Origin: Phragmites australis
Taxonomy: Eukaryota > Streptophyta > Magnoliopsida > Poales > Poaceae
NCBI RefSeq assembly: GCF_958298935.1
Contig: NC_084921.1
Location: 4,970,001-5,034,000 of the forward strand
DNA: 64,000 bases
Direction of reading: 5' to 3'
The notes beneath the pieces were generated by a model. It searched no databases and had not been told where the DNA came from. It saw nothing but the letters and a program-made list of their open reading frames with translations. Positions 1-12,129 of this stretch are shown here, one piece after another (the first letter of the stretch is position 1; each line of letters opens with the position of its first letter). Position numbers and translations under genes: made by a program.

Positions 1-900
1 TGCGCTGTTGTGCCGGGTTACATGTCCATGAACTGGTCCTTAGCTATTGACTTGGGCAAGACTACCACTAGTAACATGGGTAAATAACCATCATGAATAT
101 CAGAATAACCAAACTGCCTGGAACGCGTCCACAGGCCAACTGAAGAAAACCATCACCAGAGATAACCATAATGTCACAACCACCCTCGTTCCACTTGCCC
201 AAGTCCCTAGGTACCCATGTTGCTACCAAGATTACCAGACCAGTTCATGTTGCATAGACCATTAAATAGATTCACATTTAAACCACCTGACATGACAACA
301 CGACTAAGTATTTCTACCCACAACACCAAAACTACAACACAGACGACAATGATAATCATAGAAGAATCTAGTAAACCCTAGCCATGTGATTCATATTGAC
401 AAGCATGCAACTTAGAAAGTAAAAGACACTTTCCTATAATATGGTCAATGTGATCAAGGACACTTGCCTAGATGCTGCTCAATATGGTCAAAATCTTGAT
501 CTTGAAGTCTCTCGAACTGTTCCAGAACGTTATCAACTAATCGCAGAAACTACCGACAAATAATACAAAGGAAACACTAAGACCAATATACCAAACAACA
601 TCAAAGCACTATAAAAGCTTACAACGGAAAGTACTTGTTACTACGATCATGTGAGCGTAAGAATCGCCTAAAACAGAGCTCGTGTGAAAAAGTTATAAAG
701 GTTTGAAGTTACAGGGGTCATTTCATAAAACAATAGGGGCTATTTTGTAAAAATAGAAAATTCTAGTGCTTATTTGTAAAATTTTAGGGACCTATATGTA
801 AGTAAATAAACTATAAAGGGTTAAAAGTAAAATATCAGGGGTTGAAAGGGGCTTTTTTTTACACTCAAAAAGTCTAGGGACCTAATTACAAAATTACCTA
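1..900. other. AT-rich intergenic sequence, no gene seen
   Basis: No family-like reading frame was seen. The only ORF of note (47-265, plus) is short and unrecognised. From about 700 to 880 the sequence alternates A/T-rich and GGGG-containing short runs, a texture often seen at the margins of plant LTR elements. This stretch leads into the GC-rich repeat copy A without a clear boundary. Confidence 0.5.
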
Positions 901-1760
901 TTTAAAAGAATTAACAGATTAATTTAGAAAACCTAATTATGACATCAGCACGTAGACGTGGCTACTAACTAGCTCAGCTCGGCTGACATGGACCGACATG
1001 TGGAAGGTTCGTGGCACTGACGTGGACTATGAGTGCTGACTGGGATAAAGAGAACACGTGGCGTCATCTGATTGGCTAGCGGAGGGGTATCTCACCTTTT
1101 AATCTTGGCCGTTGATCTACGATCGAATGGTGGAGGGTGGGTTTTCTCGGCTTCGACTCGGGATGGCGACAGCGGCGGGTCTTCACGGCGACGCACGGCT
1201 AGAGGTCGGCGGAGGAAACTCTGCGATGCTCGGGAGGCGACGGCGAGCGGTGGAGCGCGACCATACGTCGATGGCAAGTCTGTTTAACACGGTTGTGGGT
1301 GTCGGCGAAGTCTGAGGCGGCTCGACGACGACTATGTGGCTCGGAAAAGGTTCGACAGCAGCTAGAGCTTCTTGTGTTGGCCGGAACTCAATAGGGATCG
1401 GTCAGGGACGTCGAGATGTGGACGACGAACGGTGTCCTGAGCTCAGACGGCATTGGGAAGCAGCGGAACGGTACGATGATGGCGCTGGGGAGTAGAGGAA
1501 GTCCGGTGATGGCATGAGGGAGCTATGGTGGAGGAAATCTGGCGAGGTTTGATGGCTTGGGCGCAGTGGGGCAAGAGGAGCCTTGGTCGGGTGTTCGATA
1601 TGGGTTTTATAGCCGTGGACGGCGGTTGCCAAGATGTAGGGGCACGACGAACATGTGGGAACAGCGGTTTCGGCTGACGGAGATGGTCGAGCGATGGTTG
1701 CAAGCGGGACGGTTGTGGCGTGGCGAAAAACGGGAGTCACATGTACTTGGTCGATTCGGA
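900..1760. repeat. GC-rich dispersed repeat, copy A
   Basis: This block shares order and wording with 22230-22970. Both have a segment rich in TGACGT/CACGTG-like words, then a phrase on cis with GATTGGCTAG or TATTGGCTAG, then GGCCGTTG followed by GATCGAATGG, then CGAGATGTGGACG and GGCATTGGGAAGC or GGCGTTGGGAAGC. Several ORFs are open on both strands (for example 1402-1740, minus), but they match no family and reflect low stop density in GC-rich DNA. It is likely a non-coding part of a transposable element or a fragment copied with one. No termini were identified. Confidence 0.5.
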
Positions 1761-2510
1761 AAAAAATAGTGGTGTGAAACTTGAACTAAAAGATATATCA
1801 TGGATTTGTTAGACAAATGAAGGCATGTGCAGTACATGAACCATCACATTCTTGAAAACGATGGCAGGAGGTGGAACTGAGCAAGTCTAGGATGATGATG
1901 CTAGCGTTGGGCTCGACCCATATTAACAATCGCTGCAACCTTTAGGCAACGTTGTAGAATGGATAAGCCAAAAAAATGTCAAACTGGAATCAAGAAAACA
2001 CATGTGCGATTGTAGAAACTCAACCAGTATGTCCTATATGAGTTAATACCAGAAATTTTTGACTCTTGAGGGGGTAGATCGATGGGTGTCTTCACCTTCT
2101 AGTTGCCCTCTCTGGCAGGAAGAAGTGAGGGTTAATAAAATGGCAAAAAGACTGCTTATATAGGTGTTAGCAGTGGTAATTGAAAAACAAATGTCAAATT
2201 GTTAGCAGTGAAAGCGATCGAGAAACAAAGCTTGCTGGTAAGAAAATGGCAAAAGACTGGTACATGAATATATCACCGAGATGGAAAATATTAATACCTT
2301 TTGAGAAAAGAGCCTTGCAGTAGCATGGAAGATAAAGAACATGTAAAAAGGAAGTGCCATCTAGAGAAGGTCCAAAAGGTGAAGAAATTCTTCAGTATGA
2401 TGAGGGCATGCATTGTTCACTAAACTTGAAATTGTAAAAGTTGCATTAGCAGATAGATATATTTAATTGCTACTGAATATATTGAGTGTATGTGAGAATA
2501 CTAGCATAAA
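1760..2510. other. Non-coding flank between repeat copy A and the Helitron coding remnant
   Basis: No gene was seen. On the minus strand this is downstream of the helicase stop codon, so it should contain the Helitron 3' terminus if that survives. I could not find a convincing hairpin followed by a CTRR end. Confidence 0.4.
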
Positions 2511-4049
2511 CTAACAATGCTGATCCGATATATCATGAAAAATTTCAGTGTAGACAACATTATGTGTACTGATTTCATATCTAGAGGAGTTGTTCTCAAT
2601 GATGACATGTAGACCTTTCAGAGATGTAACACGTGAGAAAGTGATGTAGAGCTGGCCATGGGAGAATACAGGCCTTGGTAGGTACACAAGAACCTTGCTC
2701 AGTGTTTGGCCTTGACTTTTGTTTATGGTCATCACGTATGAAACACGAACGGGGAATTGACGACACTTTATTTTGAAAGGCCATTTGGGGTCAGTTGAAA
2801 TAGAGACAATTCTTGGAATGTAGGACAGTGTTCCCCTTGCTTTCCCTGTGATTATTTGTGCCTCAATTATACGATGAGCAAGTTGTGTGACTATGAGCCT
2901 TGTTCCATTACATAAGCCCTTTGTTGGATCCATATTTCTAAGAAGCAATATGGGAGTACCAACTTTAAGTTGCAGATGATAGTTTGGAAGCCCACTCATG
3001 CGTATTGTGTTAAGAAATTCTGTAGGATACAGAGATTGGGTAGTACAACAGTAGACTATTGTATCATCGATGCTATCGCAGCTATAGTATGACATCTCTT
3101 CAGTAGCAATTTGGTTTATTATCTGTGTATTTATGGCAACAACTACCTCATTTGTTGGAGCCAAAATTGCTCTTTCACATAGAAAGTTTTCTAATTTAGA
3201 GGCTTATGGTGGTGATTCGTATACAAAAGAAATCAAACCTGCAAGGGTTCTTTCCTCAGGCTGTAACAATAGGTATTCTGGAATTTGGATCCAAGCCGTG
3301 TCATGCTGCTCAACAAGCATACTACCAGGGACTTTGCCGGCGCCAACAGAGAGAAGCCATTAAGCAAATTGTTGAAGCGCAATCTTGTTAGAATGAGAAA
3401 GGGACGAACATCGAAGCCTCATGTTTGCAGTCAATTCAAGCACAAAGCAATGTTGCCACAAATAGGAGCGAGTAATCGAGGCGGCTAGAATCTGGTGCTT
3501 CTTTGCATTTGGGATGACAGGTAGAGTTTGCCTGAAATCTCCACCAAGTACTACTGTTATGCCACCAAATTGTTTGCTTGCTGAGGTATGGTCTTTAGAT
3601 GACATGATATCTTGAAGTGTACGATCTAGTGCTTCAAAGCAATGTCTATGGTTGACAGGTGCTTCGTCCCATATAATGAGTACAGTTTGTTCAATCAATT
3701 CAGATAGCTTCCTCCTTTTCTTTACTGCACACATAGAGTGCTCATCAATGTTTAAAGGAATTCTGAAGTGTGAGTGAGGCGTACGACCACCCAGTAGTAA
3801 TAACGCTACTATACCCAATGATGCCACTGCTAGTGCTATTTTTCCTTGGCATCTAATACCATTGAGCATAGTATTCCGTAGAAATGTCTTTCTAGTGCCA
3901 CCATATCCATAGATAAAGAAGGTGTGACCACAATTATTTAGAATAGAGTGTTTTATAGCATCATAAATACGTCGTTGATTTGCATTCAATTGGCTGATCT
4001 GCTTAGCTATTGTTGTTGCAGCATCAGGACCATAGGAGAGTTCATCCAT
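2511..4049 (-). pseudogene. PIF1-like helicase domain of Helitron, broken
   Basis: Two minus-strand reading frames (4049-3360 and 3164-2511) carry PIF1 helicase motifs in order. These are QRRIYDAI near the start, a Walker A-like GYGGTRKT, Walker B-type WDEAP, the GGDFRQTLPVIP motif, and INKSQGQT with ITFSRVTS near the C-terminus. In PIF1 helicases Walker A reads GxGGTGKT, so a key glycine is replaced by arginine here, which should abolish ATP binding. The two halves are not in one continuous frame. The stop after the C-terminal half is at 2511. The order matches autonomous plant Helitrons, where the helicase follows Rep. Confidence 0.85.
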
Positions 4050-4051
4050 TA

Positions 4052-5270
4052 TTAGTCAATCTGAAGAATTGAGGAGGCATGATGGTTTGGTTGTGGTAAT
4101 TGGAACTGGTTCAAGGTATAACCCACATTTTTTAGTAAGGCATCTAATTCAAGTAGAACATAAGGCCTGGTTTGCTGCTCAAGTAATGGTTGAGGTGCCC
4201 CTAGTGTGAGGTGCCCGGCGTGCCACTTCATATCATCTCTCATTATCTGTGCATATTCATAAAACAACTTTAGTGGACTTGTAACTTGGCAAAATAGAAG
4301 CAGTGTGACAAATAGTTGTCAGAGTTGGTATGGAAGCGCCCAGTGTGCTGCATCAGCCATAGCATGGGACCATTCACGATCATCACCAAGTAAACCAAAA
4401 GCTTCACAGGCAGCTTCAAACATAGGGTATTAGTGGCCAGTGATAGTTCATAAATCAAAGTAGTTTCATGCTCATTTCGCAATGTGTAGCAACATACGCA
4501 TGTAGAAAACCTCTCCTTCGTTAGGGATGACATTAGTTATGCGCCCAATTTTGTCACGATCATTACGGCGTTGTGCCCAATACTTTCCATCAGCATGCCA
4601 TGTCCAATCGTCTTCAGCAAATAAGACATTGTTCTCAAGTGAAAGGTGGACATTCAGCCGCTCCAAAGATGGATTAGTGTGGTGGATATCGAATTGGAGA
4701 AGACGCCATGCTGCATCATTGGGCGTTTTGCATCTGTAGTCTAAATACTGCTTTATTTCGTTCACTCCAACAACATTATTACTGCCTCTATTTTGGATCC
4801 CAACCTTTGCACAATCAAAGCCTTTGGTTGTGTACTTGAAGAGGTACTTCTCCATACCATCACAGTTAACACTTTCAACATTTATATGTGTATCGTACTT
4901 GACATAGAGGTCAACATTGTGGGGAACCACAAACCGATTGTCAATGTCCACACCGTTCTTTTGAACTGTGATGCTATTATTTGGTCGTGCATATATAACA
5001 TGACCATTTGATGACACAGATGTACTGTTACCCATTCTTTGGGATAGAACTTACAGTATTTCCCATCAACCATGCAAGGAGAAGCTGAATTTATAGCACC
5101 ACATGTCCCATGTATCATAAATTTTGAAACAGATTCATATCCAACAGGGTCAATGAAGGGATTTGGTAGCTATGCTGATATGTAAGTATCAATTTGTTCA
5201 ACACTAAGGGGGCCATCCTTTTTTAGCCATACAATTATGTGAACATGTGGCAAACCCCTCTTTTAGAACT
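4052..5270 (-). pseudogene. Helitron Rep (HUH endonuclease) region, broken
   Basis: Reading the minus strand from about 5270, the frame gives KRGLPHVHIIVWLKK, whose H-V-H is the HUH metal-binding motif of rolling-circle Rep proteins. A stop codon sits two codons before it, where plant copies usually have glutamine. The frame 5035-4472 continues with EKYLFKYTTKGFD and QYLDYRCKTPNDAAWR, which are typical plant Helitron Rep sequences. The tyrosines of YLFKY fall in the region of the catalytic tyrosines. The linker to the helicase (4533-4052) is split over more than one frame. The catalytic residues are therefore largely visible, but the gene is a pseudogene. Confidence 0.82.
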
Positions 5271-5588
5271 CAATTGTGTAAACAACTGCATCAAAAATAA
5301 AGGTAGGAAAAAATTATGATAGATAATGTAAAGTATGATAACAAATTGTAAAGGAACATTGTGCAGTACCTCCAAATATGGGGCCAAAAAAAATGAATAC
5401 TTTGTTAAGTCATCCATGAGCAGGATAAGCTTCATATAGAAAAAGCGATCAACAATGTCAGGTCGATCAGATGGGTGTTGTGCTGGTACAGATGATAGAG
5501 CCTCTGTTATCTCTGGCCAGGAAGCATTGCATGTAAACGTGATGAAAAGATCCAGGCATCCAAACAGATGACAAATAGCTACATAATA

Positions 5589-6760
5589 TTAGTAATTTTG
5601 GTAGTACCAGCGTGGGCCTCCGAGAAATGAACCTGTCAAGTAGACTCTCTGACCTGCAGTTGAAGCCTCGGTGACACCACTGTTGACTGCATGAACTAAA
5701 GATTTATACTGAGAAGTCTTATATTTGAGCTGAAATGATAGCTTTCTATAATGGCTTAATCGGCCATCCTCAACGCAGCAATAAGCATCAACAAAATATG
5801 CTTGACTGAGTTTCTTGCCATGCAAGGGGGTGTTAAAGTCAGCAACTCTGTCATGCAGTCTATATGAAAAGTATTCTACCATTGTGACATTTTTTCTCTT
5901 AATTGTCTCTGCTCATCAGCACTGTCGGTACTTTAGATCTTTGTGGAAACCTTACTCACTATATGGAAATAATATTGGGTATTGCATCGATATAAACTTA
6001 TAGTGAGTTTCTTTGATCTTCTGTAGGTTAGATGCATGATCCTGGACCACTCAGGCTCGACCTTCATCGGTCATCCCTAGATCATTTATCACCAAGCCAA
6101 TCATTTCTGAGGCAATAGGGGCACTATAAACATTGCCATGTTGATTTGGGACACTAAATATCTTCACCGAGTACCGATCATCAGCTTCATCTGATAGCCT
6201 ATCTCGAGAAGTACAAAAAACTTGGACGATTGGGTTATGATAATCGAACATTGCTACCAAAGAAGAGACAATAGCTTCATTAGGCTAGAAAACAGCGTCT
6301 TCATGTGAAGCAACAACCATTTTGTTCCTCACCTTATTAATGGATATAGAGCTAACAATATTCTGGCCTTTTGCCACTTGATGGGATTAATGATCCTATT
6401 CAATGGCATATCTGGCTACTAATCTTGAAAATATAAGGCCCTCGGCTGTCATTAATGGATTTTATGACATTCACCCCCATAGATATCATAGCAAACATAG
6501 AATTGTAGTGCATAATGCCATCAAAGAAGTTTGAAAAATTACTATCATGGCCAGTTAAAAGACTAATCAAGGGTTCTGGTGGCGGCTTGTACGGAGGCAG
6601 AACAATGCTACTACCTATGCAACACTTATTATAGATAGGCGTATCTTGACGACCACGGCCACGGACCCGCTCCTCACACCAAAACAGGGCATCTCAATCT
6701 GGGTACACATTATTAGGCCCTCCCAGGTAAAGAGATAAAAAAATAGTGCCTATGATTGAG
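5589..6760 (-). pseudogene. Helitron-like N-terminal region, broken
   Basis: Minus-strand frames 6260-6051 and 5882-5589 read as the Helitron_like_N region, with phrases such as FDYHNPIVQVFCTSRDRL, VDAYCCVEDGRLSHYR and GSFLGGPRWYYQN. Upstream on the minus strand (about 6760-6260) further matching phrases occur, such as NFFDGIMHYNSMFAM and ICHxIGSLIPS, interrupted by stops. Together with Rep and helicase this completes the protein order of a plant Helitron. No start codon for the whole protein could be chosen. Confidence 0.75.
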
Positions 6761-6860
6761 AGGAACTAACAATGAGAAAATAGTTAAGGTCACATAAAAG
6801 AAAGAAAATGTAGTCAAATAGGTAGCTTAAGTATAGCGACATCACCACTTGCAAACAGTC

Positions 6861-6960
6861 ATTAGCATCGATATTGAGTAATGATTATTTGAGTTCAAGC
6901 ATCAGCATCGATATTGAGCAGCGATCATTTTGGGCCAAACATTAGCATTGATATTGAGCA
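6861..6960. repeat. Tandem repeat, about 40-bp period, 3 units
   Basis: Units start at about 6861, 6901 and 6941. Each begins ATTAGCATCG or ATCAGCATCG followed by ATATTGAG. A partial fourth unit with CATTGATTGAGCA follows. It lies just upstream (minus strand) of the Helitron N-terminal coding remnant. Confidence 0.7.
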
Positions 6961-6989
6961 TCAACTTGAGCATTGATTGAGCAGAAAAA

Positions 6990-8900
6990 TCTTTGGGGGA
7001 TGATATTGAAGGGATCATAACCCCTATAAGTCATGAGAAATAGAACTTTTACATATGGCAGCAATGTGCAGAAACATGATTAACTGAGAAAGCATATGAG
7101 CAAAAAAGAAGAAGTGAGACCTACGCCGGTGCAGATTGGCTTGAGGAAGAGTAGGATGTCTTCCTATATCAAATAGGTGACTTTACAGTAACATGGGATA
7201 AAAAGTAGGAACGAGAAATCTTTAGAAAAATAGGAAAATAGGTACCAGCAACGTCGCGCTTGTCATGTGCAGCTGCTGGAATCTAGCTGGACTGTGCATG
7301 GTCTGCTCTTGTTGTTGCATGACACTTGCTGACTTAGTGAGGTGCAACGAAGGGTAGAGCGAGATGATAGCAATAAAGTGCCACTACTGGAATCAGTTGT
7401 AGCAACATCTGTTTTTGCAAGGTGGACATAATTAAGGATATATACACAATAAATGTTCTGTGTACACATGCGAAAAGGAACAAAATTATTTGATCTAGCA
7501 TGAAATATACAAAAAACAAACTGACCGGCTCTCTTGAGAGCTACCTCAGCCTTACGTTTTCAACGTGCTTCAGAAGAAACAGCTAGCTCTGGTGTTGGAA
7601 ACCCTACCAAGAAGGTAGGAAAAGAGGTACTGAGTCAAATCAAGAAGTGAATCTTGCAAGGCAATGCAAATAACCTACATTATGTGGCTTTAGCAAGAAT
7701 TTCATAGGGATATCACAAGATGAGTACCATAAGAAGATGTGGGATCAGCTAAGGTAGGTGCACAATTAGGTAGCAACATACAACGCTGCTTCAGTACTTC
7801 GTGGTGTGGCACGGAGGATCCTGACATGGAATCTCCACACGGCAACAAAGAGCTTGATGCTTGTCTTACCCGTTTGGTACTGGAAGTGCCTAGAGTATAG
7901 ACTAACAGATTAATAATATCCTCACGGAAAAGGAACTAAAGTAGCCTAGAAGAAAAATGAGGAAGCAAGCATTCACATAATACATGAGCAATTAACTGAC
8001 CTGGGCATGGCTGATCCTGAAGGGTAGGGTTACGTCTATGATCAAGACCATGCATTGTTGATTCCTGCATGTGTGCGCATGAAAGTGAGGCTAGGTATTG
8101 GTACACAGTTAAAGCATCTAAAGCAAAACATTTTGAGAGTTTCTTCAAATGTATTCTTTTTCTATCTGGTATTCTTGTGTACCTGGGATGCTGGATTATG
8201 TGCAATATTTATTTTAACAGGCATACATCAATACTAAGTAAATGATCAAAGGTAGAGACACACAACAAGTTTCCTCCTCTACTAAACTATGTGAAAGCAT
8301 AGTAATTTTCAATTGAAAGAAAGTAGAACAATGGAGACCTATAATTTAACAGGCAGAGCAGCAGCAATCGGAAACACAATTTTCTCTTATGTCGCTCATT
8401 ACATGGCAAGGCTGCTGGAACATGACTGGGAGGTATCCACATCCACTACATAGTAGGCAAAATCCTCTATTTTGTTTGTTTGAAACAACACATTCCTATA
8501 ACCAAGCGAATTTAATTCTGAATCAAGTAATGTATTTTGTAAGACTATGGATGAAACATTGCCTAATAGTAATGTCCGACTAAAGAATATGAGCGACAAC
8601 ATGGAGCAACACATGGCATCAATATAAAATAAGTATATCTAAAGTCGTTCAATTGGCAAAATTGAAAGGAATGGTGATTGAACATAAGGAAAGCGGTACG
8701 ATACGTCACCTTTTAGAGGTTATCCATGTAAGGGATGGCGAGGGGGGCTGAGCAGGAGATGCCTGATGGAGTTCGATTTGTAGCACAGGAGCATAGGGAG
8801 GAGGTGGAGTCGACGTCGACTGTGGTGCCATAGGAGAAAAATGGTCACAATTGGGGTATGACGCGCGACAGGAAAACCAGCGACCTCCCTCCCACTACGT
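6990..8900. other. Gene-poor stretch upstream of the Helitron remnant
   Basis: Short ORFs occur on both strands (for example 7936-8205 minus, 8399-8614 minus), but none resembles a known family. On the minus strand this stretch lies 5' of the Helitron coding region and may hold its untranslated or intron sequence. I see no terminal inverted repeat, RNA gene or promoter that I could defend. Confidence 0.4.
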
Positions 8901-8929
8901 AGAACAAATCCCAACCATTAGCTAAGCCA

Positions 8930-9014
8930 ACGGAAGTAACAGCTCATCCATCAGTTGTGAAACAACAAAAAGAAATACCGGGGGCACATCGGCGGGCAGG
9001 ACACACGCGACCAG

Positions 9015-9063
<49 letters not shown>

Positions 9064-9510
9064 GTCCATCGTGGCTACATCCAATTCAATTCGACTGTGA
9101 GCGCAGGAGCGAGGTGCCCCGAGGCCACAAGCCACCCCATAGGTGAGGCGAGGCGGAGGAGGGAGAAGTGGTGGCAGAGGCAAATGGGCGGCAGGGCGGA
9201 GGTGGGGGCAGTGGAGGATGGGGCAGGGTCGCCTCCGGCGGCAAAGGGGGCGCCAGCGGCGATGAGCGGCGAGGATGGGATGTTGATGGAGGGGTGGTTG
9301 TACCTGATCAGGTGCGTAGCATGTGGGGGGGGCGACAAAAGCGAGCGGTGCGAGCGACTGCTGGAAGCGAGGGAGATGGGGAATCGGTGACTGGCTCGGA
9401 GGCGACGGGAGTCGGTGAGGGCGATGCTCGTTCCATGGCAAAACTGGCAGGCATCAGACGGGCGAGTGGGAGATCGGATAGCCTAGGTGGAGCGCTGTAG
9501 GTCTACAGAG
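8930..9510. other. GC-rich block with open frames on both strands
   Basis: This block has few stops on either strand, so long ORFs occur in opposite directions (8944-9441 minus, 9168-9500 plus). The predicted peptides are runs of Pro, Arg, Gly and Ser with no family signature. It may be the 5' part of a transposon or a decayed first exon. I do not call a gene. Confidence 0.35.
9017..9061. repeat. (CT)n microsatellite
   Basis: About 22 uninterrupted CT dinucleotides (GA on the other strand) at the edge of the GC-rich block. Such tracts are frequent near grass 5' regions and are mutable. Confidence 0.95.
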
Positions 9511-11920
9511 AAATGAGTCTAGGAGGGACGACACATGTCAAAGCCGTAGGGATTACGGTGGCTTCACCAGAAACAAAGATCTTTATAGATTTGATATCAC
9601 ATACTTCACACAGAAACAGGCTTTATACATTTATGATACGTATGAGGCAACTGCCTTCCGTTTTCTTATGATTGAAATAATTTATATCTTATCATGTTTA
9701 CTACTGATGACTTCTCAGCGTGTGGTCCACTCGAAAAAAAAACTTCTCAGCTTGTGATGTTGTTTGTATACCATGTGCCTCACTGTATATCTTATTGACC
9801 AATTTCTTTCTCGAAATTGCATTGAAAGACAGTGACTACAACCTCTGGGAATAAAGAGCATGCTTGTTGGATCATAAGTTTTAGGCTATAGTCATTTTAT
9901 TATTCACTGTTAAAATGAAAAAAAAAATACAAAATGTACCATAGTAAGGTATGCCTAAGAGCACCTTAAGCAGTTTGTTCTGTGGCTAACATACCAAAAT
10001 GTACAATGGAATGATGTTCTTTGTGACAAATTCAGTTATTATTTGATTCGAAATGGAAAGTAGTTTACTGCTTCTGCCTGTGCCAACTATTTCCAACTTG
10101 GATGGCTCTTTTGACAGGACGCTTGACACTGATGATAACTGTTTACTACATATATGTAACCCAGTAAATGCAGTCACAGCTTTGTCGAAACTTTTTTTCC
10201 CTAGTGGTTATGGTAGAGTGTAAACCAACTGCTTGTGCTTGTCATCTGTGAAGCTGATAGATAGTGACAGAATTACTTGCATCTGTTTCTGATGCATGAC
10301 ACAGCAAGGAAAAAAAAACACGAGAAAGTTATGTGGAAGATGAAGTGGAGATGGAGCCGCTGAGCTACTACAAGGGCTGTGACATAATGGTTCTGAAAGA
10401 AGGGAAGCACAACGGGGAAGCATGCTCTGAACGCAGCTAGTAGTAGCCCGAGATTTAGGAAAATTAAGAAGAAGATGTGATTTAGGAAGACTCTGAACTT
10501 GGGAGGATGGCAAAGGAAAACTGCCGAGATAATTACTTCAAATTGCTTATATATGTTGTAACTTCGGTCGATTGATCGATCATTCTACTGTTGGCTATAT
10601 CAGCTATATTAATCACGCGCGAGACGCCTCCGTTGATCACGCGCATACTGGCGGTTGATGGTGTGGCTATGATGCGTAGGTCCATCGCCTTGCCGCAAGT
10701 CGGGCTGCTAGGTGCCGCCTCCCGTTGTCCGCGTCACCCTAAACCCCAAACAATGACTGAAATAACTGGTCCGGTCCGGCCCTGACCGATTCACCTGATT
10801 AAACAAGACATAAAATTGCACATATTTGCTTCCCTACCATGATATTGTTTTTTAAAAATATCCTTATATTATATATAGTATTCTCGTATACTTACTAATT
10901 CTATATATATTTAGTGGTGAAGAATTAGTAGTATTCCAGCTAATTTAGATTATTGGACTCAATAGATGGAGGGCGCATATTGACTTAAGAGTACTGTAAA
11001 ATTTCTTATTTTTTTATAATTATATGTATTCGCTAAGTTAAAAAGGAGGGATATATGGAGAAGCAAACAAACCCTACCGGTTTGTCCTTTCACGTGAGTC
11101 AGTTTGCCGCCATGTCTAAGAAATTTCTTTTCAAGGCTCAACAGTTCTGATTGGTACTAGAGTACGAGTACTGGTCTCAGTTGGTGTGCTGTCGACAACA
11201 GATGCACGAGGGGTGTTCAGTTGAGTAGACTGATTGTGATTGGCAGTAGGAGTAGCTATTAAGCCTGCAATGCACTAGTGTCTCGGTCACTGCATTGTAT
11301 TGGCTTCCGAAAAATCGGAATTCATGCCAGTTTCATACTATCAGATTTATCAGAAGCGAAGATATTACAGTCTGTATCTTGTTTGAATCCAAGATAAAAC
11401 CGGTGTTACTACGGCGTCATCTGGATTTGGATGCCATTTGATTTGAGTTCCAGAAACGGGGTCGATGTTGCAACTTGAGCTGTAGTGGTCCTCAAGTCTC
11501 CATGGCACTTTTTCGTCTCTGGATTGCCCTGGACGAAGTTGCTGTGTTGTGTGGCGATGCCAGTCCTTGTGTCTCTCGCTTTCCACAACTTGCTTGTCGT
11601 ACCATCCGTTCATCGATGAACTTGAAAAATGATGATCGGGGGGCGTGTGCATGGATTCTGCTGCTACTTTTGATGGGCTTAATTTTTTATGGGTTCAGTC
11701 AGTCAGCTGGGGCGGCTCAACCTATGCATGGAGCTGGAGGGACGCGGTTCCTAATATTGCACCGCTAATACACGTCTGAGCTTGAGCTTACCCCTGTTCA
11801 TGTTCAAGATCAACGACGGCCCCTGAAACGATGAGCACATCGCCAGAAAGTCGACGCGATAAGCGAGGTAATTGTGTCACAGGCTCTGCTCCCTAGGTTT
11901 TAGGTTTGGGCTCGAGGTGG
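9511..11920. other. Intergenic stretch, nothing recognised
   Basis: No family-like coding sequence or RNA gene was seen. The ORF pair at about 11365-11768 (both strands) is open but matches nothing I know. Confidence 0.45.
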
Positions 11921-11927
11921 CAGGGCG

Positions 11928-12115
11928 AACGAGCCTGTGGCTCGGTGGTAGTGTTGGCTGTGTCTAGCCTATTCACTCGAGTTCGATTGCTAGAATCGAC
12001 ACTTAGCACTGGAGTTATCTTTTATAGGGTTTAGGATAAATCTAGATTAGGTTAAGGTATATACGTATGTGTTTAGTTGTATTATGTGTTTCTGTATATT
12101 GGAGGTCTCGTGCAT
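11928..12115 (+). repeat. SINE-like element with tRNA-type promoter boxes
   Basis: The segment begins with an A-box-like TGGCTCGGTGGTAG at about 11938. About 45 bases later comes a B-box-like GAGTTCGATTGC, followed by GAATCGACA, in the spacing of a tRNA-derived Pol III promoter. An AT/GT-rich tail follows and ends near a T-run at about 12125. Plant SINEs have this layout. The B box differs from consensus in its last positions and I cannot fold it into a real tRNA cloverleaf, so I do not call a tRNA gene. Confidence 0.35.
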
Positions 12116-12129
12116 TTCAATTCCTTTTT

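Larger units (their letters stand above)
2511..6760 (-). mobile_element. Decayed Helitron (rolling-circle transposon) coding region
   Basis: Minus-strand fragments occur in the canonical Helitron order: Helitron-like N-terminal region (about 6760-5589), Rep endonuclease with the HUH motif (about 5270-4472), then a PIF1-type helicase (about 4049-2511). Stops and frameshifts break the frame throughout, for example a stop just before the HUH motif. Rolling-circle transposition by Rep/helicase proteins is known for this family. This copy cannot make the full protein. The 5' TC and 3' CTRR ends were not resolved, so the limits given are those of the coding remnant only. Confidence 0.85.

Noticed and set aside
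1901..1924. Possible Helitron 3' end: short hairpin TGGGTCGAGCCCA followed by CTAG on the minus strand
   Set aside because: The stem is only about 4-5 bp and the base after CTAG is C, not the T expected at Helitron insertion sites. Too weak to call.
8944..9441. 165-codon minus-strand ORF
   Set aside because: It lies in a GC-rich, stop-poor block that is open on both strands and contains the (CT)n tract translated as an Arg-Glu repeat. No family features.
11365..11768. Opposed ORFs of about 95 codons on both strands
   Set aside because: No recognisable domain and no splice or promoter context. Each is a plausible shadow of chance openness.
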